From the NCBI GenBank assembly GCA_019925095.2, contig CM034411.1:655001-719000 (forward strand): a stretch of 64,000 bases of DNA, given 5' to 3'. Shown here in pieces: positions 10,026 through 18,605 of this stretch. The DNA comes from Dendrolimus kikuchii. Taxonomy: Eukaryota > Arthropoda > Insecta > Lepidoptera > Lasiocampidae. Within the stretch, counting starts at the first letter, position 1; every line of letters starts with the position of its first letter. Under the pieces are notes generated by a model. That model was given only the letters and a program-made list of their open reading frames with translations. It searched no databases and had not been told where the DNA came from. A program made the position numbers and the translations under genes.

Positions 10026-10345
10026 ATATTTTATCCATGCAGGAACGGAGAAAGAATACAATTTCCTGCGGCCGGGCGGCCTGTCGTAAGAGGCGACTTA
10101 ACAACCCACAGCCAGGTGGTAGGGTATTTGCCCGACTGGATGGCTACCTCCCCTGGTCCAAAGTATGTCGCCATAACAACCTTGAGTTGTGTTCCGGCAT
10201 TAGTGACCAGGTTCCAGTCTCCCTTAAGAGAGCAGCAGCGCATTTGTAGCAACTTTGCTGTTGCAAATGTCCATAGGCGATGGTAACCGCTTTTCATCAA
10301 GTGGGCCGTCTGCCCGTCTGCTGATCTCCTGCAATAAAAAAAAAA
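10026..10345 (+). mobile_element. D-family SINE-like repeat, full length with poly(A)
   Basis: Runs from CATGCAGGAACGGAGAAAG to CTGATCTCCTGCAATAAAA followed by a poly(A) run. The tail fixes the sense strand and shows retroposition. I see no clear pol III boxes, so it could be a SINE or the 3' end of an unseen LINE. Confidence 0.8.
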
Positions 10346-10814
10346 AAAAGTGTAGGAAAAAATGATTTTATTGTAAAAAAAGCGTTGGGTGCTTTTCAAA
10401 CTATTGATATTGATTAACATTTATTTAATTTTTATTATTTTTATTATTAAAGATCACACATCTTTTTCATTATACATTAATAAACGATACATTTTACACC
10501 GAGCATAAGCCAATAATACTGGTTATACTTTACGGGCAACATTTACATAAAGAGAATTATTTATTCAATTTATAATTGAAGTAATAACTTCTTATGGGAG
10601 GGGAAACCGTTACGTAACGCGTTACGGCGCCAGTCTGTCCGGCTTCCCTTTCTATTACTCTAACCGACAGCGTTAGCCGTATTTCGGTAATTAGCTTAAA
10701 TAATGATACTAATAATGTACATATAAAAAAATCTAATGTACATATTCAAGAATTGTAACTAAGATTAAAATATATTTTATAATCAATAAAAGATTTTATT
10801 AATACATATCCTTT
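10346..10814. other. No gene seen
   Basis: AT-rich. A short GC island at 10605-10630 contains the palindrome GTTACGTAAC and a nearby repeat of CGTTACG. Confidence 0.4.
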
Positions 10815-11257
10815 CGTTACGAGTTGCAGGACTCGAATTAAAATGCCGTTGGAATTACTATAGAATTTATTAGAACTATACAAACACGTATAATACAGGT
10901 ACAAATATAACTGAACACAACCAGTCCAAACGTAAAGTACGATTCAATAACCCGCGCAGAGTTCGTCACTAAATTAGATTTCCGAATGTACACAAGTCTT
11001 GCTTCGCTTGTGGTTATCGCTCAACGGCCTTGTCCATCAAACGAGGCATTGCTTTATACTACAGGGATGCAATATGTCTGCTCGGTCGCGTGACCGAATT
11101 TCCTAGAATCACACCTGGCTAATGACTGCCATGAAAGATTACAATACACAATGGGCTGTTTTTCTAAACAAAAATTTTAAACACAAAGTAAACAAAAGAT
11201 GTCCAAATGCGGATATGCAGGTGTGAATCCACTTTTGTCGGCGTGTAGGTCGTAACA
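10815..11257 (-). repeat. G-family solo LTR
   Basis: On minus the LTR begins TGTTACGACC, has a TATA-like GTATAAAGCAATGCC and a polyadenylation signal AATAAATTC near its end. No internal region adjoins it. The outer edge is slightly degraded and no TSD is visible. Confidence 0.7.
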
Positions 11258-11299
11258 ATATAAATATACTTAAAATTAAAGTAATAACCTAAGCTTTTC

Positions 11300-11900
11300 T
11301 CGAGTTAAACAATTTCAATATTAAATAGTTCATCAGTTTAAACGAATGGACTATCCTACCACCCAACTCTATGTTCACTCCAATGTATTAACAGTGCGGC
11401 AATTGTACATACTTCGTGTGGTTTTGCGACGCCACTCAGGCCTCCCCCTAGACTCAAATGTTTTTCTGAAGCGCCAAAGTCACTTAGTATGTGATATACC
11501 TGCTAGACGTACTACCTTTGCCAGCCGACATTATGTCTCACTAAGTTCACTTTTATATAATAAAATAAATAACAAATTATCTATTTATTCCGTGACTTCA
11601 TTCAAAATTAAAAAGAAACTTGCTGAGTATTTACAAAAATTAACGTATTGTGAAACTGAATATCTGCTTAATAAAATTGGAGCCTAATTGTATATTAATC
11701 TGGTCATAAATTAACCTAATAATATTCTAACATACACCCATGAGAACCCACAACTAACCACCAAGACACAGGTGCAAACCTAGTTTGGGGGTTAAGGAAT
11801 TGACACGTGAACATACATACGTAGATTTTATTCAACTTATCATTCTTTGTCATTGTATCTGGTTTTTATTACAAATAAATTATTATTATTATTATACTGT
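11300..11900 (+). mobile_element. LINE C-terminus and 3' UTR with (TTA)n tail
   Basis: Frame 11346-11687 encodes about 113 residues typical of the end of a Jockey-like LINE protein (VRQLYILRVVLRRHSG, then FASRHYVSLSSLLYNKIN). It ends at a stop and is followed by ~200 bp of UTR and AATAAATTATTATTATT. The first ATG is not a real start; the protein is truncated upstream. Confidence 0.65.
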
Positions 11901-12059
11901 ATTTATTTATTCTCAAAAATTTTACATTTTTTTAAAATATATATATAAAGAAATTTTTTTATAAAAAAATTAATTATTATTATTATTATTATTAGTTGAT
12001 CTTAGATTAGTTTAAGTTTTATGTCAAATTAAAGTAACTTCATTAAAAAATAACATCCG

Positions 12060-12430
12060 CCGGTCTCTTGTCATCGTCGGGGTACCAGCTGTTCTTGAAC
12101 CGAACGGACTATGCCTCGATGATGGCAAGCGACCAGACGGAATGTCGTTGATACCTTGGAAGATGGGACGCCCCTTAGCATGGGACGCAACGTGTGTCGA
12201 TACGTTAGCGACTTCTCATCTTCCAAATACAGCCGTCACTGCCACAGGAGCTCCACACTTCTAGAAACCCTGAAACGCCGCAAATATGCATCCATCGGTG
12301 ATGGATACAAATTTGTGGCTTTCGGGGTGGAGACTGGGGCCATGGGGACATGAGGCTTATCAACTTTATCAAGATCTTTCAAGGGAATTGAAAGAAGTCT
12401 CGCGTGACCAAAGGGCTGAAGAAGAACATA
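12060..12430 (+). pseudogene. Degenerate QRGN-type LINE C-terminal fragment
   Basis: Contains the same motifs as 1172-1620 (LKRRKYASIGDGY, FVAFGVET) but with frame breaks before and after GAMGT. It is missing the QRGN end. Confidence 0.65.
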
Positions 12431-12552
12431 TTAGTTTATGTTTCACTATTTGAATATGATATTTTAAAGATGTTTAATTAATTTGTCAACCACGAGTAAA
12501 GCGTTCATGGTTTGCAAAAACTACAACATAAGTTTGTCTAAGTGCAACATAT

Positions 12553-12924
12553 TGTTACGAGTCGCGAGACTTTCTAATAAGTCCGTCACTTATTAGATTC
12601 CCGATTGTAGTACACACGTCTCGTTTCGCTGTTGGTTCTCGCTCGACTGACTCCTCCCTCAATCGGACCCTTGTTTTATACTGCACAAATGGAATATGTC
12701 CGCCCGGCAGCGTGGACCGAATTTCCTAGAATCAGATTGTACTTTAAATCCATAACACCTGGCTAATAATAAATACAACAATAGGCCGTATGCCAATAAG
12801 TAAACAAATAAGACGATCATAAAATAATTTCAATGTTATTAGTTCAAATGCCGACGGGTAATAAATGTGCTTTGTTTCAGATATGCAGGTGGATTTTGTG
12901 TTTCCCGGGACCTGAGTTATAACA
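12553..12924 (-). repeat. G-family solo LTR with ATAT TSD
   Basis: Bounded by TGTTAC and ATAACA. The 4-bp TSD ATAT is perfect (12549-12552 and 12925-12928). Shorter (372 bp) than the 513-bp copy at 29.5 kb. Confidence 0.8.
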
Positions 12925-13279
12925 ATATATTAAGGCATTTGTATTTTATATCATGTTTATATCCATGAAAATGCAAGTGAGACAGACACCCTAACCAAGC
13001 CATATCACATTACGTAAATTGGTCGGAAACTCAGAACTATTTCATTGTGTTTTTCCTTCATACACGCACGGACATGCCGAATATTTTCTACATATATATA
13101 ACAAATGTACTATGTAACATTACATATCAAAAGCCTGAACGTAAACACGTGTAGGTCGCAGTAAAGTTATTGGGGATATTATTAGTTACTTTTTCGTTGT
13201 ACTCATTTCTCAGAAGAGATTTGTAAGGATACTTACTTTGTTGATTGAAGATCATTATTATTATTGAAGAGTTGTGCCA
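12925..13279. other. No gene seen
   Basis: AT-rich unique-looking sequence without a recognisable feature. Confidence 0.4.
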
Positions 13280-13296
13280 GCTTAGTGGTTAATGTA

Positions 13297-14055
13297 TCAC
13301 GCTGACACAGGTCCTCACGAGGCACGGTTACTATGGCAGGTGCCGACATTGTGACACGGGCGACGAAGACTTGGCGCTGCTCACACTCCAGGAGTATTCA
13401 TTCTGGACAGAGCATCGCCGGAAGCTTGTCGCCCATGCCGGATTTGACACCTCGCTCCCGGCCGTGGTAAGCACCACGATCGGGAGCAAACCCGAATGGG
13501 ACGCCGTCTCCTCCTCCTGCGAGCACGTCATGTTTGCAAAGGAGGAGGCGGAGCGGGATCGTGAGTGGACCTCCTTGCTCCGCTCCCGTCAAAGGAGGAC
13601 GCGCCAGTGCGGGTGAGATCCCTTGGGGTATTGGTTCTCACTCACCTGCACATGCCGTCGAGATGAGAGTGCAAGTGTTCCGCGTGCGCTCATCTCTCTT
13701 TCCGTGGGGCTCGTTGCAAATCGCCCCACGCCCGGACTAGACCTAGACGATGCCGGGGGCAAAAGTAGTCCCCCGGCAATAAAAGTGGCCTTGCGAGGCC
13801 CACGCCTGCCAGGGCTGTGGAGAGGCTAGGTCATATACCCGTAGCCCTGGCATAAGGTGCAGTATGGAACACCGAGGGGTTTTAATGGGTATCCCAACCT
13901 GGGAGTGGCAATAGCATGGCACCAGTTCTGACTGGGCATGCTAGTGCCACCCTCGATCTGGCGAATCCCACACACGGGTCGCGAATTATCCCCCCAGGCT
14001 TCTGTGCCTGTCGCGGCTTAGATCTCAAACAGATTTCCCTTGGTTGAAAAAAAAC
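13297..14055 (+). mobile_element. R1-clade LINE 3' end (C-terminal domain, UTR, poly(A))
   Basis: The coding part, to a stop at 13614-13616, has the CxHC-type C-terminal pattern of R1-clade proteins (HCDTGDEDLALLTL..., then SLPAVVSTTIGSKPEWDAV and AKEEAERDREW). A ~430-bp GC-rich UTR and a short A run follow. An imperfect 17-bp TSD (two mismatches) starts GCTTAGTG at 13280 and 14056. It is 5'-truncated, and the target is not rDNA. Confidence 0.8.
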
Positions 14056-14072
14056 GCTTAGTGATTAATATA

Positions 14073-15189
14073 CCTCTCATCCCAATTAGGGGCCATCCAC
14101 GAATAACTTCAGACGAATTTAATCATTTTTGGCCCTTGCCCTATCCTTGTCACAGCTGGTCACATTCATCAGACTCCTCCCTAGTGTGACGTCACATATT
14201 TTGCAATTTTACAGCAAGAAATTATTAAATTAAAACAGCAGTTTCGAAATTAGTTTAAATATATTATACTACAAGCTATACGCGGTAGACGTTATCATGC
14301 CCTTAAAAACTAAAAATCTAGAACTGGATTGCAGTGCCATATACCGGATCCAATTGTGAATCTAAACCATCCCGGGACCCACTTGTACACACAATTTTTT
14401 TTATCAAAATCGATTCAAACGTTTAGGAAAAGTACAGTGACATACAGACAAACAGAAGAATTTTATATATAAAGATTTTTGGATCAGAAACCCTTGCGGA
14501 CGTCGTCAGTACACCCAACTAAAATTTCATTACAATCCAATCTGTGGTTCAGGATTTTATTTCTAAGAAGATGTAAAGAAAAGATAATTCAAATTAACGA
14601 ATTTCTAAGAATCAATTAAGAAGAAGTCGAGTCTAAAATCAACATAAGATGTTAGTAGCACACCTGCTGAAGGTCTAAGGGCGACTTGACGAGGGTCCAG
14701 TGCTTATGTATATCAGCCAATAACTGTCCGTCCGTCAGCCCTTTGCGTTTTTATTAGACACCCCGCTCAATGTTCCGGCCTACATGTCGCCGTTTGTACG
14801 TCTTTTCACTATACCAACAAATTGCTTTTACTTCTCAGCTGTGTATATACCTGACCCTGCCTTAGGTGCCGTATTCCTCTCTATAATAATGTTACATCTG
14901 AACTTCCAAGACGTAAGCCATATAATCCTTTGCAACACATATTTTATTACCTCTTGGAATTTAGATTATCTGTGATCCTTTTATGGTTGCCTTCATTATT
15001 TATAGTCATTTTGTTGCTGTTAATTTTGTAGGAATCGCCTATTGTTCGTCTCTACTCTCTTTGTCTTAGCCGGCCGTTGAGTTGAAGACTTCATAAACCT
15101 TTTATTGATCCAATATATTTTTAGTAATATAATTTATATTCGTAATAATTTGAGTGCCTACAAGCAGTATAAGGATGTACACAATTTCA
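14073..15189. other. No gene seen; Helitron-like remnant at 14295-14480
   Basis: Mostly unassigned AT-rich DNA. Bases 14295-14480 (with TGAATCTAAACCATCCCGGG, then ATATATAAAGATT) resemble short Helitron-like repeats that recur near 49.0 and 58.1 kb. Confidence 0.45.
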
Positions 15190-15505
15190 ATTTTTTTATC
15201 TGTGCAGGAACGGAGAAAGAATACAATTTCCTGCGGACTGGCGGCCTGTCGTAAGAGGCGACAAAACAGCTCGCAGCCAGGTGGTAGGGCTTTGCCCGTC
15301 TGGATGGCTACCATCCCTGGTCTAGAGTATGCCGCCATAACAACCTTGAGTTGTGTTCCGGCATTAGTGACCAGGTTCCAGTCTCCCTTAAGAGAGCAGC
15401 AGCGCATTTGTAGCAAGTTTGCTGTTGCAAATGTCCATAGGCGATGGTAACCGCTTTCCATCAAGTGGGCCGACTGCTAGTCTGCTGATCTCATGCATCA
15501 AATAA
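15190..15505 (+). mobile_element. D-family SINE-like repeat
   Basis: Near-complete copy from GTGCAGGAACGG to the AAATAAAATAAAAAAA tail. Confidence 0.8.
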
Positions 15506-16039
15506 AATAAAAAAATTTCAACACCAGACATTGTAATAGACTGATATTGCCATCTTTTGGATTACAAAAAGTACTGTCCTCTTTCTTGGGGGTTGGTATA
15601 AGCTTCTTCAATAAGATTCCGAGTGAAATGTTATATCTGCCTTTCACTAAATTTAAAACTAAATTATAAAGCATCTTGCTAAAAAGGGGATACTACACTG
15701 TTGAAGAATACTTAAATGACAAAAATTCATTTACATAGCAGCTCGCTCCAACCTCTTATACGATGATTTGTATAACATTTTTATCTTGCTAAGCTTGTAA
15801 GGAATTTGTGGAGACATATTGCAGCATAACATTTTAGCACGTCATGTCATTATTATAACTATATCATTATTTCTTTTTTCATTTTATTGTCTTGGTCTTA
15901 TTGAGTATGCATTGTTTGCTACAACTCCATAAATTCTTCAAAAAGTAATTCTGTATAATAATTCTGTACAAAACTTATAAAAAAAGAGTTTGAGATATAA
16001 ATAGAATATGAAATATAAAGAAAAACAATATTTAGCTAG
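15506..16039. other. No gene seen
   Basis: AT-rich; no feature recognised. Confidence 0.4.
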
Positions 16040-16210
16040 ACGTGTTGCTGGGGAGTTTCTTGCCGCTTCTTCTCCTGTACAGCATCAACACGTTGCGAAG
16101 CGGTGTATATAGAATAGGAAGTAAAAAATAAATTTTAACTTACATGTATGACCTTCAAAAAGTGTTCTCCAGTGGAATAAAAACTTTTGAATTTGAATTT
16201 GAATTTGATC
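16040..16210 (+). mobile_element. LINE/SINE 3' end with shared hairpin module and (TTGAAT)n tail
   Basis: The hairpin module spans 16040-16103 (CGTGTT...AACACG arms). About 60 bp later come AATAAAAAC and repeated TTTGAAT units, a typical simple-repeat LINE tail. Confidence 0.65.
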
Positions 16211-16314
16211 AAATTTCGCTGCAGATTCTTAGAAGCTTACGAGTTAGAGAATTCCAAAGAATAGTAGGTACGTTGCTGGGAGCCCTGTCTATTATGCTAA
16301 TATATAAGGTTGGT

Positions 16315-16478
16315 CCGTCAAGACTGAGTTAGTTGAGTTTCAACTGCGATCAAGTGTACATTTGGAATGGGAATCTAATACTGACGGACTTTACGCGATT
16401 TATGTTACTACGAGTTTCTAATAAATATTGTGATAATTCCAACGTCATTTTAAATTCAAATCCCACAAATTCGTAACA
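16315..16478 (+). repeat. G-family LTR, 3' fragment
   Basis: Carries the end of a G-type LTR (GGGAATCTAATACTGACGGA, CTAATAAATATTG, terminal TCGTAACA). The U3 half is missing. Confidence 0.6.
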
Positions 16479-16518
16479 ATACTATTGTTCATGGAACATT
16501 TCATATATTCTAATTGCG

Positions 16519-16592
16519 AAGCAGGCAGATGACCCACGCATTGGAAAGTGGTTACCGTCGCCTATATGTAGATGTCTGCAACACTAGATGTT
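16519..16592 (-). mobile_element. D-family fragment
   Basis: GCAGGCAGATGACCCACGCA and the following ~50 bp match the D-family end with several substitutions. Confidence 0.6.
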
Positions 16593-16594
16593 GG

Positions 16595-16790
16595 GGTAGG
16601 ACGATGGGATAGAGAGGAATGGCATAGGGGGAACGGTGTAGAGCAATGAGATTGGAAAGTTGTGATAGGAAAAGGGGGAAGTGGAACACACGATTAGCTA
16701 AAGGCTAACCGTTTCATTCAGATATTCTCTAAAGGCGTGGTATCACACCGATTGAGCCGGTCTTAAGAGCTATAATTAAAATAATGATAC
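16595..16790 (+). repeat. Unclassified repeat, inverted copy at 29.1 kb
   Basis: Contains GGCTAACCGTTTCATT, then ACACCGATTG. The reverse complement of these blocks recurs at about 29090-29275. Both copies lie next to an M-family repeat. Confidence 0.5.
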
Positions 16791-16984
16791 CAATATGACT
16801 CTACCACGTATAAAATTTGACAATTTTCTGCTTTGTATTTGAGCAAGCTTTTCGTAGAAAGTACCAGATGAATTATGAAAAAACCTATTTTATTGACAGC
16901 TTCTTTCTCGGATCTTTAAAATATTGAACAGAAAATAACTATGATTACATACTTGGGCATACTACGTGCTAACTATTAACCTTT

Positions 16985-17195
16985 GAGTCTGAGCCACCAC
17001 AGATTTGTTGCCCGAACTGTCACACGCGGCTAATTGGGAAGCACCACAAATTTGTGATCAAATACAGATAATTGAAATGAACGTTGAACTGATGCTTTCT
17101 CCCTCTAACTACATATAATTTGTATTAGAATAAAAGAGACGATATAATTCTCTTTGTTTTGGCGCGGCAATTTTGATGGCAGCTTGTGGAATTTT
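16985..17195 (+). repeat. M-family repeat
   Basis: Has the ACAAATTTGTGATCAAATACAGATAATTG junction, then CTTTCTCCCTCTAACTACAT and AAAAGAGACGATATAATTC, shared with 24905-25232 (minus) and 29275-29440. This copy has about two palindromic units and not five. Confidence 0.65.
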
Positions 17196-17246
17196 TTTTT
17201 ATTAAATTTGGCCCTTATACAAGGTTAAGGCACCTAATCACTCGCA

Positions 17247-17921
17247 TCGATAAGTATCTGAATCAGATTGCGGGCTGCCTGCCTTCCCCCCAATACCGCC
17301 AGTGTGGCGCACGAGACACTGCGCTTCATATGCTGGTCGAGTGCGCAGCATGGGCACCGCAGAGATTTGAACTCGAGACCCTCGTAGGTCCGATCGATTC
17401 ACTGGGCAGTTTGGTGCAAGCCATGCTGCATAGCGACGATCATTGGGTGGGCGCGGTCAATTTCTGCGAGACTGTCATGTCTCAAAAGGAGGTCGCGGAA
17501 CGAGAAAGGAAGAGAGGTGCGTATGCGGCTCACGGGTACCGACGTCTGTCGGGATCCCGGAGGCGCAGATATGCGCATGACTTTCCTCCTTGAAAATACC
17601 GCTGCAGGAGCCCTCTAGCATCTAGGGAGCAGAGGAGCCTTTCACCCCTGTTGACTAAGTGAGTTTGCCTCTCCCGGGGCATTCTCAAGCACTGATGCGC
17701 TAGGATCAGCGTGGGCGTAATTACGTTCTAAGTTTGACGCTCTTCCTACCATAAGCGCAGGGCATATGGGGGGAGGGTGGTTTTAGTGGAGTATTGAGTA
17801 GTCGACTCTCCACACAAGCCGGCGATTTGATGCGTGGTCTCACCTCTCGTCGCTTTGGTCTAATTTCTAGTAAAGGACCCGGTAGTGTGCGAAATGCATT
17901 TCCCCCGCCTCAAAAAAAAAG
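17247..17921 (+). mobile_element. R1-clade LINE 3' end with perfect 14-bp TSD
   Basis: Encodes an R1-type C-terminal domain (CGARDTALHMLVECAAW, MSQKEVAERERKR) ending at a stop at 17591-17593. The UTR and an A run (17912-17920) follow. CCTAATCACTCGCA flanks the insert (17233-17246 and 17922-17935). It is 5'-truncated and of a different subfamily from 13297-14055. Confidence 0.85.
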
Positions 17922-18061
17922 CCTAATCACTCGCAATTGGTCCACGCGCGGACGGCGAATGAACCACCCGTAAAGACCTAGCACCAGAGCTAAGGTGGAG
18001 CAAATAGGTCACTAGCGCTAGGCGCTAATTTCGTAAAAGGCCAGGAAGGTGCAGTAGTAAA

Positions 18062-18190
18062 TTTTTTTTTTATTGCACGAGATCAGCAGACAGGCAGACG
18101 GCCCACTTGATGGAAAGCGGTTACCATCGCCTATGGACATTTGCAACACCAAAGGTGCTACAAATGCGCTGCTGCTCTCTTGAGAGAGAC
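18062..18190 (-). mobile_element. D-family copy interrupted by the Jockey element
   Basis: The first ~130 bp (in the plus reading) of a D copy end at GAGAGAGAC, directly against the poly(T) of the Jockey 3' end. The remaining D sequence was not found beyond the Jockey 5' side. Confidence 0.75.
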
Positions 18191-18445
18191 TTTTTTTGGA
18201 ACTGGACCCAGCTGAATAGCCGCAGATGGCTGTTTCAGCGATACCGGACTTTGGGGGCTTCACGACTCCGTGGGAGCGGAGGCGTTCGGCCCGGGAGCAG
18301 CACGCTCGAGGAGGCACCTCCTGTGAGGTTCGACCTCGGCTCGACCGCTGCGGGGGATTGACTCTATATTGGGAATTAGCCGTTAAAGGCTGAAAGAGCT
18401 AAGCCAACAGGCTGAAATGATTGTTTTTTGGGGACCAATTATCGA

Positions 18446-18459
18446 CTCCGCCGGCGGAG
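18446..18459. other. Palindrome in the Jockey 3' UTR
   Basis: CTCCGCCGGCGGAG is a perfect 14-bp palindrome within a longer imperfect one. It lies ~25 bp from the hairpin module and is conserved in the truncated Jockey copy at 57.1 kb. Confidence 0.7.
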
Positions 18460-18482
18460 CCGATCCTAGTCTATCGTTACTA

Positions 18483-18547
18483 CCGCTTCGCAACGTGTTA
18501 TAGCTGGAGGAGAAGAAGCGGCGGAAGAAACTCTCCAGCAACACGCC
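18483..18547 (-). other. Shared ~65-bp hairpin module (Jockey 3' UTR copy)
   Basis: The arms CGTGTT/AACACG and GCTGGAG/CTCCAGC can fold into a stem separated by a purine-rich loop. The same module occurs at 16040-16103, 26910-26976, 51459-51525, 57150-57212 and 59306-59370, and in part at 745-772. Confidence 0.75.
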
Positions 18548-18605
18548 TATGCTAATCGTGTATGGCTACTTGTGTCTGTATTGAGTGTGTGAGATTGGTG
18601 GGGTC

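Noticed and set aside
11346..11687. 113-codon ORF as a standalone gene
   Set aside because: The start is internal to a LINE protein and a LINE-type UTR and tail follow.
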